This document shows, piece after piece, positions 34,614 to 46,278 of a stretch of DNA of 64,000 nucleotides (its first letter is position 1; each line of letters starts with the position of its first letter). This DNA is from Adiantum capillus-veneris (lineage: Eukaryota; Streptophyta; Polypodiopsida; Polypodiales; Pteridaceae): positions 6,479,997 to 6,543,996 of the forward strand of contig CM043964.1 of NCBI GenBank assembly GCA_014529385.2. The letters are read 5' to 3'. The notes under the pieces are model-generated. The model was not told where the DNA came from, did no database searches, and saw nothing but the letters and a program-made list of their open reading frames with translations. A program made the position numbers and the translations under genes.

Positions 34614-35652
34614 AAGGTCAAGTTTGACAGGCATAAGGCACAGGGATTGTTACAGCCTTTACCCATACCCACCCACCCGCCCCTGGGAAAATATTGAAAT
34701 GGATTTCATTTTTTTTTCCCGAGAATACAGAATGATCACGATGATTTTCCGATTACATGGCACGCCTGAGACGATTGTCTCCGACAGAGACCCCAGATTT
34801 ATGAGTTTGTTTTGGAAGGCAATTTGGGAGAACATTGGGACGCGGTTGCAGTTCTCGTCATCGTTCCACTTGCAGACTGACGGGCAATTTGAGATTGCCA
34901 ATTCAGTGATTTTAGATTTATTGAAGTCTTGTATCTCGCATCAGAAGACTCAATGGGAAAAGAACTTATCTTTGGTGGAATTTGCCTACAATAACACGAT
35001 ACACTCTTCGACGGGGAAGACGCCATGAGAGATTGTTGAAACTGCTGCGAAGGTTCCATCCTTCCTGAGCACGAAAGATTAGAAATTTGAAGCGGATGAA
35101 TATTCGCGAGATTTGGATACGGCTTTTGCCAAGGTTCACGAGACTTTACAGAAGTCTCAAGAACGACAGAAAAAGGCAGCGGATCGCCATCGTCGCGACT
35201 GGAAACTGAAGGAGGATGATTGGGTGCTCTTACTTTTGAGAAGGCACGCCTAAGAAAAAAAAAAGGGAAAGGAGAGGCTTTTTCCAAAGCTTAGTATGTG
35301 ATACTACGGACCTTTCCAGATTACTGACAAGATAAATGATGTCTCCTTCCGATTGGACCTGCCAGATACTTGGAGGATTCATAATGCATTGCATGTGAGT
35401 CTCTTGAACCCTGTTAAGGGTGATGTGCCTGATGATGGGGAGCCTGATGAGCAACCCGAAGTGGAAGAAAACGAGGAGATCCTTGTTCCTGAACAGATTT
35501 TGGCACATAATGATACGAAGAAAGGTAAAGTCCGAAGGCGGTTCTTGGTTAAGTTCAAGAACTTTCCTGCATTTGATGCGAAGTGGATGGAGGAGGAGGA
35601 CCTAGCAGATACTCCTCGGATTGTGAAACTTTACCTCGATGTTTTGGTTTAG
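34614..35652 (+). pseudogene. Chromovirus integrase core and chromodomain
   Basis: The integrase core starts WENIEMDFIF (first Asp) and jumps directly to RLHGTPETIVSDRDPRF (second Asp), so about 45 residues between them are lost. The Glu region TDGQFEIANSVI is present. Stops near 35026 and 35081 follow, then shifts near 35240. The last frame (35353-35652) has ALHVSLLNP, then a chromodomain (EEILVPEQILAHND, RRFLVKFKNFP, KWMEEEDL). Chromodomains in this position bind modified histone H3 and can steer integration to heterochromatin. Confidence 0.92.
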
Positions 35653-36258
35653 CATAGTCTACTCCAAACGGAACCCAGAAACTCAGCTTGGCCGAAGATC
35701 TGGTGCAGTGGGATGCACAAGAGGGGAGTCGCTCCACTCCTTTGTCAACAGATGCCTCGATTTTGATACTAAAGTCACTGATGTCTCTTTGAGCTTCAGG
35801 GATACTGAGAGCTGACAGTATTTTGCTGGATGACTTTATGAAATGGAATTCCTGATTATGATACTGATTTGTTCTTGACTTCTTGTGAGTGCAGGAACTG
35901 ATAGCCGAAATGACTGCAGCATTTTGGTCTGATTGATCTCGAATAGACATGGTTGCAATAGGGGTTAGTCAATCGGACATCGATGAGGTCCCGATTGGAC
36001 CTAGATGTGATTGCTAGCTACATTGCCGATAAATCATGGTCTAAGATCCGAATGAATGTTGAATGTCATGTGATGTCCTGTGATGTCTGGTGATGTCCTG
36101 TGATGTCGTGTGATGTGACTGTCGATTTTGTACATGTGCTAGATGTGTGTTCCTAGTACGTAGGTACTAACAGTCAGTGTCCGCTAAGACGGTTTATGGC
36201 TTTTTTCGGTTTTGCAGGCGTAATCGCGGTCGATTACAATGCTTTCAAGAGGGGGGTA
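35653..36258 (+). other. Chromovirus 3' untranslated region with minisatellite and PPT
   Basis: No gene. Between about 36063 and 36120 a unit of 10-11 bp (TGTGATGTCC/TGTGATGTCG) repeats about five times. The PPT AAGAGGGGGGTA ends at 36258, directly before the 3' LTR. Confidence 0.85.
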
Positions 36259-36817
36259 TGTCACAAAGTGATGACGTGGCGGACAGCAGAAACCCTAATT
36301 TCTGCCAGAAACCCTAAAATTCCTGCAAACCCTAATTTTTGCCAAAAACCCTAAATTCCGGAAATCGCGGAGGCGGATTATTAAAAAAAAAAATTTTTTT
36401 TTTTTTTTTGGAAAATGATGAGCGACGCGAATTTTGCTTTTGCTTTTTTTTTATTAAAAAAAAAAGAGAAAAGATTCTCTAAGAGAGAGAGAGAACTGAT
36501 GCTTTTGATTTTAAAAGCTTTTGGGGCTCTGCTTTTGGGCATCCCTTGTAACCTTTAAATTAGTGGTGAGGGCCTCACTTCTCAGAGCATCTGGACGCAG
36601 AGTCTGAGAGTGAAACCCTAACCGCTCTCTTGTACTTTGATGATTGATTAATACAAAAAGAAATACCGAAAGGGGCGCCAGTCTTTGGGGCCAATATCTC
36701 TAGGCACGGAACTCCGCCGGGCCAGTGCAAATCTATTGTGATCTGTGAATTGTTTTGAAGTGGTTATTTGGTGCTGTCGCGGTTGATTCTTGACTTGGAG
36801 TGTCCAAGTTTGTTACA
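36259..36817 (+). repeat. 3' LTR of the chromovirus
   Basis: Matches 30259-30818 with only a few differences (A/T-run lengths and GACTCT/GATTCT). The same five telobox motifs are present at 36290, 36309, 36327, 36346 and about 36613. Confidence 0.97.
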
Positions 36818-38471
36818 CAGCCTGCTAAAAAGTGCAGAGCTACCGACGACTCCTCTGTCACCCTTTGTAGCCGACCCTCAGTCTGAATTGGACCTCAAAG
36901 AAGAGACCTGTACAAGCCGTCACTGCAATCAGGACCTCTATCTACATGAAAGCACCCATTCAGCTCAAAAGAGATTATCACTCCACTCTAAGGGCCCTCT
37001 GAATGTCATCTCTTACAGTCAAGCCACCCCTAAGGTGGCATAATCTCTCCTGTTGCACTGTCTCTGACAACCTGCAGAAGTCCTGTCACTCTCTAAAGCT
37101 GCGTGTTGGGCCAGCCGCTATAGGACCCCAAGCAAGGTGTGGGAAAGTGCCAAGCATGTATCCCTGCCCTGTGCGTACCATGGAACTTCAAATCAAGGGC
37201 TGACAAGCACACTTCTCATCACATAGCCGCTCTTTCTGAGATAGGCCAAGGCGAAGTCGCTCCCAAGCGCGTAGGATACTCATAGCAAAATGGTCCTCTA
37301 CTCAGACCAGTGCATCTCATCTCAGTGAAGATCCATCTAGTCTCTGGGGCCCAAGTGCCACCTATTTGGGGGCTCTAGCCCCAATCCTCTATAAAAGCAC
37401 CACCTTCTAGGGCTCAACGCATGGAAGAAGGCCTCGAACAATGAGCTTCCCTAGCATGGCACGACTACGATCATCAGGGTCTATGATACCCAATCCACCC
37501 TGTACCAGTGGAAGTGTGATAACAGACCAAGCAACCTTGGCTCGAGCTGGCTGTCCATCCCACCCAGACCAAAGGAAGTTTCTGATCAATTGCTGGACCT
37601 GGCTAATGCATGAGCTAGGGAAGATCCAAGAAGAAGTGATGTACTACATAGTCGTGAGAGGACCTGATTCGCCACCACTACTCACCCAGCCAGAGAGGTG
37701 TGCTAAGCTCCAATACAAAAGCTTCTTCCGAATACTCAGAAAAAGAGGAGCAATCTGCTCCTCCAGTGACAAATCAAGTCCAATCTAGCAATCCAAGTTT
37801 GAAAAACAGTGCCAAGGGGAATCCATCGAAAACCGAGGTTTGGCATCCAAGCAAGAATGGGAGCCTTACTCATCCAAAAGGCAACTGTTTTGCATCAATT
37901 GATCAACACTCTCGAGGCCCCTCGAAAGTTTGCAAGGCCTCTTGGGGCCGAGTTAGATTAGCCTCATGGCCATGCCAAAATAAACCAGATGTCATCAGCG
38001 AACTCTGCATCAAGCAAGTCCTCTCCCCATACTTGGAGCTGTAAACCTCGTAGTAGCCCCGCCTCCTCAGTTGTTAAATACATACTCAAGGCCCCGTACA
38101 AAAAAAGGAGGCCAGGGGCAACTTTGTTGCACCGATGTGGTCAAGGCAAAACTCGATCCTCGATCTCCTATAATCAGCACCTGACTTTGAGTCGTACTGT
38201 ATAGAGCAGCAATTCCATGAATCCAAGCAGCCTTAAATCCAAGGCCTAGCATAGTGCCCTCAAGAAGGCTCCAATCCACATGGTCATATGCCTTCTCAAA
38301 ATCGAAAAGAAGTACAACCAAGTCCTCCCCTAGTAGGCGTGCCAGAGCGGTGGCCTCCCAAAATGTAAATACGTTGTCAAGGATACTACGCTCCTTGACA
38401 AATCCAGTCTGTCTCGCATAAATCAAGTCCCCAAGGAGGGGCTGGATCCTCAAACTCAAAGCCTTGGCCAA
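36818..38471 (-). pseudogene. LINE reverse transcriptase (plant L1 type)
   Basis: Minus strand. RT begins near 38471 with RIQPLLGDLIYARQTGFVKERS, LDNVFTFWEA and LLFDFEKAYDHVDW. The active-site box EFADDIWFILA falls near 37996 in another frame; FADD is common in plant LINEs. The C-terminal part (37589-37407) reads MIRNFLWSGWDGQPARAKVAWS...QGGLGIIDPDD, a typical plant LINE signature. Below 37407 the frame continues with several Trp-to-stop changes to the chromovirus insertion site. Several frameshifts are present. Confidence 0.85.
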
Positions 38472-40100
38472 GAAAGACTTTCTACACCGTGTTGAGGATC
38501 GTGATGGGCCTCCTGCCTACTATCATCAGACACTCCTTCCCCCTTGAGGCCCTCTGAGAAGCATAGGGGCATTTGTCCTGTATCTTGAATGTCCTTGAGG
38601 CCTCTACGCAAACCGGGCCTAGCAGCTCCCAGTACTGCATAAAAAAGGATGGAGTCAAGTCACCCTCCCCTAGGAAGCTACTGCAAGGGAGGACCATCAA
38701 TGCATCCAAAAGCTCTGAGAGTCAAAGGCAGCTTTGCCAAGGCGGTCCACATACCATCAATGACCCTATGTTATACATGTGTTCATGCTCTTTGTATGCA
38801 AGCATCATGGTGCTCTGAGAGGTCTGTTGTCAAAAGCTCTTGATAGAAATCAGTGGCAATTGTGTGTAACTCCTCTCGCTTAGCTCCTAGGGTGCCGTCG
38901 GGCCTCCTGAGTTGTGTGACCCCAACCGAGCATATCTCGGCCCCGTGATTTGAAAGAACTTACCTATCACTCGATCTCGGAGTTGTGTCCACTGAGACGC
39001 CTGCATGTGATAGAAGAACTCATGTCATGGCTCTTCTACCTCTCCAATCTTGTCTGACTTGTCCCCCTTGTGTCTCAACCCAAGCACACTCCGACCTTGG
39101 CTCCTGCAGAATCTGAAGTGATGCAAGTCCTCGGCACAACCTACGCTCTCTCTCCCGCATCTCTTTCAACCTTGTAAGTGCAATTCCATGCATAAAAATG
39201 CTAAACTCTGTAATCCCCTCAGCACACTGCTCTGCCACATCACCAGCCATACCCATCGTTGACTCCCAAATCCTCTCCATATCATCTGATAATACCATCT
39301 CAGGGATCCTCAACTATTGCCCTGCTTGGCGGGCCTGCTCCTCAACAAAGAGCACTACAGGTGCATGATTCGAGAAGATCGTCCCAACTAAAATCCCTAT
39401 CGAGTCAGTGTGCTCTCCCAACTAGTCACTAGCATAGAATTAGTCTATGTGAGACAGATTAGTCCTACACTGTCGGTGACCCAAACGGGAGAAACGCAAG
39501 CTGCCTGGGAAGTGCGCAAACCTCATGCTACCATACATCCGTGATCCTCAAAGACATGCATAATCTCTCCCATGCCAGCTCTTTGCCATGAAGAGTGGTC
39601 ATGCTGCTCCCAACTCTATCAAAAGGATCCTCTAGCATGTTGAAGTCTCCCCCCACACACCAGTGATTAGCAACAAGTAAAGTATCAACAATCTGACTCA
39701 ATCCGCACACTTGCCAGATTAGGTGCATAAACATTGAGCACCCAATGTGTTCCCCACATAAAAGCATGGTAATGTATCGAGCCCGATCTGGCACAATAAT
39801 ACATTTGTCCACAACAGCAGACTTCCATGACTCCACAATAGCCATACATACACCTCCTTGTCCACTCCTGGGATCAAAGCATGCTGACCAAAGAGTCTTA
39901 TAGCAACCCGACAAAATCTAGCCGTATCTGTGAATCTACTCTCGCTCAAGTGATGCTCTTGAAGCATCAAAATATCTATACTGCCCCCAACTAGGCATTG
40001 TTGTAACTCTTACCGAAGGCTGCCACCATAGCTCAAGTACTGCGTGCCTCCAACTCCTTAAACATTCCATGAAACAAGCCTCGGCATACAATTATTAAAT
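38472..40100 (-). pseudogene. LINE endonuclease and linker to RT
   Basis: Near 40085 the minus strand reads RLVSWNV, the usual start of an APE-type LINE endonuclease. It is followed by LMLQEHHLSESRF (39970) and, in another frame, SGQGGVCMAIVESW and VGGDFNMLEDPFDRVG (the GDFN box). Segments at 39313-39020 and 38709-38482 continue the linker. Stops and shifts show long decay. The enzyme would nick target DNA to prime reverse transcription. Confidence 0.8.
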
Positions 40101-40604
40101 GCAAAGCTAGCTCCATCTTGTATCATGGGAGGGGTGTAGGATAGTGTAAATCAATGATGGGTGGAGAGCTTCTTGATGAATGGGCCCGGACCCGCTTTGA
40201 ACTAGGAAAACCTCTCCTCCATCTCGCTGTGGTATCTAGCTCTGATCTCCATCAGCTTCCTATGGTGTAGTTTAGGATGCTCTTTGCTCGTGCTACTTTA
40301 ACCGCGCACTGTGTGGGAACTGGAGGGGAGGCAGATCTCTGGAACAAGTTTGTGATATACAATTGTTGTAGTGTCCCCTCCCCCCAATGGGAAGTTTGGG
40401 CCTGTAGTGATGTCTCTCTACGTCGTCGTATCTCTAGAATATATTGCCCCAACCTGCTATGATTATATGCCTCATGTAGCTGTAGAGAGAGGAAAGAAAG
40501 TCAATTAGAGAGAAAATAGAGAAAACAAGAACTAAAGAGAGAGAAGAAATAGATATAGAGAGCTTGATAGAGAGAGAGAGAGAAGAGATAAATAGATAGT
40601 TCTA
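40101..40604. other. Intergenic stretch ending in a GA-rich tract
   Basis: No gene recognised. Missing LINE ORF1 could have been here but is not recognisable. From about 40480 it is GA-rich and leads into the (TAGA) tail of the next LINE. Confidence 0.5.
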
Positions 40605-40640
40605 TTATCGTCCTCGGAGGTCAAATATGACCTATGAGAC
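40605..40640 (-). other. LINE 3'-terminal hairpin and tail
   Basis: Minus strand GGTCTCATAGGTCA..TGACCTCCGAGGACGATAATAG, then TAGA-type repeats. Hairpin arms are at 40618-40623 and 40628-40633 with a 4-base loop. Confidence 0.8.
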
Positions 40641-42827
40641 CAAATGAACATGTCACGTGGTGTGAGTGGAGGTCATAAGTGACTCGATGCTCAAAAATGG
40701 TTGAAATGAGCGTCACAATAGAGAGTCCACATCGTGGTTGGAAGAGGAAAGTATGTAGGGAGAGCTCATGGTTGAATATATGGGGAAAAGAGGACCTAAT
40801 GTGGTCAAAAACTGAGCACTCAAGTAGTGTGTAGTACTCACTTTTTCGCACTTGACGAGGGCATAAGGTGCAAAGTCGATGATACTCCTCGCCAGTGCCC
40901 CAACGTCCTGTCTCGTAGCGTAGAGAATGGGAGCTAAGACGAATGGAGGCAATGGTGCGGATCACACTCAACGAGATGGGCTCAAGGATGTAGGGATGGG
41001 TTCGGTTACCTCGTTCGAAGAAGAAGAGAGATTTGTAGTTTGGGGCAACGTGTGTGGTGTAATGGCTGAAGCGAGAACCTCCAGATTTCTCCCAAGCCGT
41101 GATACATTGGCGTTGTAAGAAGGCCTCATTAACTTGGGAGTCGATCGACGCATCCTTGACCAAGTGACATGCATCCCATCTTCCAAACCATTTCTTGATG
41201 TCAAGCATCCACCTTGAACTTAGTATTTTGCTCTTGCATGTCTTTTGAACCTTTTGACTTGCTTCATATGCGATTCTAAGAAGTCGATGCAAAGGGCTAC
41301 GTTGTGTCTTACGCATGTACTCCACAACCCTTTGCATGCCCAAGACCTCAATGGGAAGTGATCCGGACTCAAGAAGTAAGAGCATGCAGGGTGTTTGTGT
41401 CTTGACTTGGAGAAAGTTGGTGAGAAAATGCTTTTGGACATTCTCAAACTCTTTCCAAGTAGACTTCCCGATGCTTCCACTCCACACCTCCACTCCATAA
41501 ACAAGCACCGGTGTCACCAATGTGTCAAAGAGGTACTTTTTGAGATCCCAACACTTGATCTCTCCAGCATTGCACATGTTCTCAAATGCATAATAAGCCC
41601 TCTTTCCTTCCAAGCGACGCATTGCACAATCCTTCCATTTATGATTGGATGGAACCTCAAGGCCAAGGTACTTGAAGTGATCTACCACTTCAAGTTGCTC
41701 ATTGTTGTATACAATGCATGGATTTTCGTCATTGAGGGTCTTTACAAGCATAACCTTGGTTTTGGATCCACTCACGATCAGCCCGCTATGTAAGCAAAAG
41801 CGTTCCAAGACACTCATAAGCTTTTGTGCATCTTCTAAGGTATGTGCCAAGAGCACTACATCATCGGCATAAAGCAAAAGCATGATCACCGCATTTCCGA
41901 TCTTAACCTCTTCTATGCGTTCTTGCTGCATAAAATCAATAAACATGCATTCCAATTCATCAATGAGTAGCCCAAAGAGGGTTGGGGAAAGTGGGCATTC
42001 TTGTTTGACACCAATGGTGCTTGCAAAAAATTCTGAAATTCCATCTCCCATACGTAACCGACATATCACTTTTTGGTAGATGCAAAAGACTGCATGCATA
42101 AATTCTCTCAGCACTTGAAGGCTTTGCATACGTCTCCAAAGATTTCCTCGCGGTACCATGTCAAAAGCTTTCTTGAAATCCACAAAGCAACAATACAACT
42201 TTTTTCCTTTCAATCGAGACTCTTCCATAAGAACTCGAAGAGTGACAAGGTGATCAATAGTGCTATGATGCTTTTGAAAACCTGCTTGGCCAAGCGCACA
42301 TTTGCCATCATTTTTAGCCCACTGATCAAAGAACCAACCATTGTAGTGCGATAGTTGTTCACATTGTTTACATCTCCTCCTTTGTGCAAAGGTTTGATCC
42401 AATTTGCACTCCAATCATGAGGCATGCCATACTGAAGTGCAAGGTTAAACATATCGCATATCCAATATCGTGTTTTCTTGCTTGTCCATTTAATCATTTC
42501 AGCCTTAACACCTTGAAGGTCACCTGCCTTGCGAGTAGCAAGTTTCTCAAGCGCGCGGCATACATCTTTAATGGTAAAGAAGCGAGACATAGACGGAAGG
42601 GAGCTACAACACTCTATCTTATCAACATTGGGTTGCTCATAGAGGTTCTTGCAATGCATATACATATCCTCAAGAGTCAAGTCACCAAAGCTCTCAACGC
42701 GCTTGCCTTTTAGATTTTGCCAAAACTTGGCACATGCATGTGCTTTCTCTGCGCTAAAAGAAGTTGTTTTTTGACTTTGTACCTTCTCCTCTTCTTTTGA
42801 ACAAGTGCTTTGTATGTGTGTGAACAT
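40621..42827 (-). pseudogene. LINE ORF2 reverse transcriptase and C-terminal zinc region
   Basis: The N-terminal part (42827-42210) leads through KLATRKAGDLQGVKAEMIKW and NWIKPLHKGGDVNNVNNYR. A shift near 42350 moves to the long frame 42414-40621. This has the RT core: GQAGFQKHHSTIDHLVTLRV, CCFVDFKKAFDMVPR, IGVKQECPLSPTLFGLLIDE and an intact active site MLLLYADDVVLLAHT. It continues with DHFKYLGLEVPSNHKW and a terminal zinc-like CTLC...EYYTLLEC. The RT core is readable without a stop. The last codons run into the 3' hairpin, so the natural stop may be upstream of the current one. Confidence 0.92.
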
Positions 42828-42883
42828 TCCAAGTAAACTTCCTTGTCTTTGATTGCATCCAATCTTAGCAAGTGTTTTCGGGC

Positions 42884-43985
42884 TTAACTACGTTCCATGT
42901 CAAACCAATTCTTCTTGGTGCTACCCTTCTTAGACCTTTTGCAAGACATGTGTTTCACCGAAAAGGATTCCTTCGCACAATAGCAAATTACCTCTTTGAA
43001 AACTTTCCACTTGCATTCTAATGTTGGGCTCTCTTGATGCTCTATCATGCTTAACATTTGGTCCACCATATCAGCATATATAAGTGCTCGTTTGAAGTCT
43101 AGACGTAGGGACAAATGACTCACATCATGATTGGAGGCTACATGCTCGGGCCTTTTACCACACTTGAGGTCAATACATAACATCCTATGATTCGATTCCG
43201 GATTCCATTCACCAAGTGTAAAGCTTTGTATGCATTCTAGAGTGGCTTCCGAGAACAACATATAGTCAATCACGCTATCACCATTGTGCTTTCTACATGT
43301 AAAGTCATTGGTGCCTTTCCATAGAGATACACCATTTGCAATGAGCATTCCGGTACTATTGCACATATGTAGAAGTGACTTTCTATAGTGATCCAGTTCT
43401 TTTGCATCATTAGATCTTCGATTATACATGTATGAGTCATCCATTCTTCTTGAGACATGCGGCATATTGACTTGTTGTGTGTCGTGTTGTAACATATTTG
43501 TGCGAGCATTCATGTTTCCAAAAACAATAACTTCACCTTGATCCTTGTAATGAGCAATGTCTTCTTCTAGTTCAACAAAGGGCTGATCTTTATCTATATT
43601 CAAGCGAGCATAAAAGTTGGAGTCATAGTGAGGAATGTAGCAACCAACCACAAACATGACTTGACCATTTGGTGGGCTGATTTTCAGCCAAGTAGCGTTT
43701 ATACTTATCTTCTTTGACAATGGAAACATCTTTCAAACCCTTTTTTGTCATACATGCTACGCCTCCTTGGCCTCTTCGTTGCTTTGCATTTTTGGCCCAC
43801 ATCAAAGAATGCACATCATATTTGTCAAATCCAAGAATTCGTTGCGCATCATGCTCCCATGTTTCGACAAGAAGTATCACATCGGAGTCATTGGTAAGCT
43901 CATCAATGCCAATTCCCGCATTCCATGGATACCCATTACAATTCCAAAAGCTTATTCGCAAGCATGAGTTGGTCTCATAGATCAT
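42884..43985 (-). pseudogene. LINE ORF2 endonuclease
   Basis: The start at 43985 gives MIYETNSCLRISFWNCNGYPW, the APE-type endonuclease beginning, then VILLVETWEHD (metal-binding Glu). A shift near 43680 splits it. The second part (43729-42884) has VFGNMNARTN where GDFNAR is usual and ESNHRMLCIDL where SDH is usual, so two catalytic Asp have become Asn. Separation from the RT frame is by TAG near 42884. Confidence 0.9.
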
Positions 43986-43991
43986 GTGTCC

Positions 43992-44260
43992 CTATTTGTT
44001 GGGTGGAGTTGCATCCTCCTCAAGTGGCTTTTCTTCTTGAGATGATATGTTAATCTTCTTGCTTCTTTCCTCATAGTCTTTGTGACGTACATTTTGTTTC
44101 ATAAGAGTGCGATCCTCATATACATTACAACCCGTTCCTTTGAGGTAGATCTAACCATTGTCAAGGATGATCTTTCTCTTTACATCATCAGCCATGGTAC
44201 ATACAATAGGTCTTTCTCCCGAGCGAGGGACTCCTTGTTTTCCAACTCGATGTGTACCAT
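43992..44260 (-). pseudogene. LINE ORF1 3' part (RRM end and C-terminal domain)
   Basis: Continues ORF1 on the far side of the CACTA element: HRVGKQGVPRSGERPIVCTM, a TAG at 44151-44153, then IYLKGTGCNVYEDRTLMKQ and a tail ending six bases before ORF2. L1 ORF1p proteins have the same order (RPIIVKF-like strand, then KGTGIFI-like region). Confidence 0.8.
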
Positions 44261-44352
44261 CACTACAACAAAAAAACGTGTTATCGACGCAGATATCGAC
44301 GCGGCCCGTCGCTATGCGCGTCGCTGTGAAACCAGTCGCTATTAGCGACGCA
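44261..44352. repeat. CACTA left end: TIR and subterminal repeats
   Basis: CACTACAACAAAAAAACG, then four to five GACGC/GTCGC-TAT motifs in both orientations, the presumed transposase binding sites. Confidence 0.85.
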
Positions 44353-44380
44353 CATAGTGACGACCATAGCAGAAAAAAAA

Positions 44381-44470
44381 TTTCTTGGGCAGAGGACAGG
44401 TAGCCTGGCTTGTGCCCAGTTAAAAGATGGACACAGCCACAGCCAGACTTCCTGCCCTCTGCCCAAGAAA
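44381..44470. repeat. Inverted repeat/hairpin inside the CACTA
   Basis: 20-bp arms at 44381-44400 and 44451-44470 pair at 19 of 20 positions (TTTCTTGGGCAGAGG...), with more partial pairing (CTGGCT/AGCCAG) inside the 50-bp loop. Confidence 0.85.
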
Positions 44471-44639
44471 GCGAGCAGCACCAAAATATCAAATATGCTC
44501 CCGCGCGCAGAAATTTCGGCAGAGTTCCCTTTGTTTTTACATAAACTTTATAAAAAAAAACCATATCATGTATAGGCCTCCTACATGCTATCCATGTAGG
44601 ATCTCACATGAGATTTAAGGCCAATGAAAGACAACCGTA

Positions 44640-44825
44640 CCAACTGAAAAGCATAGCCATAACTTAAAAGCATAACCATAACGAACCATAACCATAACTT
44701 AAAACCATAACCGGCTATAACTACTTTGATCAAAACCATAATGCAGATAACCATAAGCATAACCAGAAAGAGAAACAATAACTATCTATACAATGACAAT
44801 GACAATAATCATAACCATAAGGGAA
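44640..44825. repeat. ACCATAA array in the CACTA 3' region
   Basis: More than ten ACCATAA or close variants in 185 bp, partly head-to-tail and partly spaced. Confidence 0.8.
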
Positions 44826-45037
44826 ACAATAACTGTCTGAACACTAATTGTTTCTACAAAAAAGAGACACAGAAGCGTGTCTGTGTCTCACAAAGCATAT
44901 AGATGAAATCTGGTCCACTAATGACTAGGCGTCGCAACCTGCACATAGGACAACTCACAAAATTAGTATTGATATTACTTCACATATACTGACTTAATTA
45001 AATCAACTCACACATATTAACGTCTCACCTCAAGCGA

Positions 45038-46171
45038 TCAACGAGACTGTAAGGCCTCCCAGTCTACAGGCTCTCCTGAAGCTTCAAGATCATTCAGTAC
45101 TTCATAGATACCTCTGCGATATCCATCTGACTCCTCCTCGCGTGATGGAGCTCGATGCATCGCAAGATTCTGCGTTTATACAAAAATCAAAGTAATAAGA
45201 ATACATGATTCATCGCGTTTTAAAAAACGCCATAGTTAAGATTGGATTAGAAACTCACAAACTCATAGCGAAAGGTGTCGAAGCCTCCGCTGCTAAGATG
45301 AGATGTCCCCCTAGTCATCTGTCGTACCTGCGCGGCCTCACACTGCTATCTGAACCGCGTGGTTGCTGTTCGCTCATCCTCCATGATCTGCAGCCACGTC
45401 TCGTGTGGGATGCCCGAAGGCTTCGGCGAGCTGGTCCTGAAAGCCTTCTGAGCTACATCTCGTCGATGTTTGATGGTGTCCCGTGCAACACCCTTGATCC
45501 ACCGCGCCGAAACAACGGAAGAACCTGGAGCAGGCTGGTACTCTCTCAGGATGGTCTCCACTATGTAAGTGACTTTTTTCTTTTCTTGCTGATCCCAAGA
45601 CGTCAGAATGCTGGTCGAAAACTGCAGCTCCACGAGCTGGCGAATTCGTTGTTGTATCTCAGTCTCGACTCTATCTATGTCAACAGAACCATCTCCCCGT
45701 ACAGTATAGAGCTTGGAGGCACTAGGATCGTGTGCCCCCCAAGGTGTCCGAGGTGTGCCAAGAGGTGTGTCGAGAGGTGTGCCTGGGTAAGACGGGGGTC
45801 GTGAGCGAGGAGGGGTCGAAGCATCTGTGGACCCTCCTCCACAGCAACCAGCACCTCCACCTGACGATCGCCGAGATCGGCGAGTGCGCCTATGCTGCGG
45901 AGATGAGGACCTACCCGCCTCTGCCCCACCTCTAGGTGTCGAAGCGGCCGTGATGGGAGAAGAAGGCGTCGTACCCATAGGCGTCCTGAACCCATAGGCG
46001 TCCCCCCCCTAGGCGTCGGACCCTCGGGTGTGAAGCCCGGAGGCGTAGTACCCGTGCCTCTGGCTACCCAGTACTGAGAAGCCTCTGCCATCTGAGTAGG
46101 CGTCATCGTGTAACGAAGCCCATGAATGCATCTGCACTCATGGAAGCGGGATCTGGAATCTTGTTTGCCAT
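45038..46171 (-). pseudogene. CACTA TNPA-like gene (plant En/Spm transposase family)
   Basis: Probable start at 46171 (MANKIPDPASMSADAFMGF). It then runs through MTPTQMAEASQYWVARGTG and a Pro/Thr/Gly-rich region with a frame change at the C8 run near 46003-46010. The core from 45978 has DRVETEIQQRIRQLVELQF and KHRRDVAQKAFRTSSPKPSG, then ETWLQIMEDERTATTRFR, resembling the conserved region of the plant Ptta/En/Spm family. A TAG follows (45346-45348), then QCEAAQVRQM up to a GTGAG splice donor near 45255. A last exon (45172-45038) reads NLAMHRAPSREEESDGYRRG and ends at TGA. TNPA-type proteins bind the subterminal repeats. Confidence 0.7.
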
Positions 46172-46278
46172 ACTAAAGTCCTGCACAAAGAAAGTAAAAT
46201 AAAGCGTCAGAACACAGTTGTTTAAATTAACTTTAAGCTTAATTTTAAATCAAAGTCTTAACACAAACACTTACAGGC

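Larger units (their letters stand above)
30259..36817 (+). mobile_element. Chromodomain Ty3/Gypsy (chromovirus), recent but defective
   Basis: A complete 6559-bp insertion. The LTRs are 560 and 559 bp, and the target duplication is CAGCC at 30254-30258 and 36818-36822. It has a tRNA-iMet-type PBS, plus-strand gag, RT, RNase H, integrase and a C-terminal chromodomain, and a PPT. The LTRs differ by only a few bases, mostly in A/T runs. The coding region has many stops, shifts and deletions and could not make functional Gag-Pol. Confidence 0.96.
29600..40100 (-). mobile_element. Old plant L1-type LINE, interrupted by a chromovirus
   Basis: Minus-strand order is endonuclease (about 40085 downward), RT (38471-37900), RT C-terminal region (37589-37407) and zf-RVT (29611-29980). 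The middle is displaced by the LTR element at 30259-36817. Stops and shifts are frequent. Removing the guest leaves about 3.9 kb, fitting a decayed ORF2. ORF1 and the 3' end were not found. Confidence 0.75.

Noticed and set aside
45346-45978. Host proline-rich or structural gene
   Set aside because: It lies inside the CACTA ends beside the transposase gene and has a TNPA-like core, so it belongs to the transposon.
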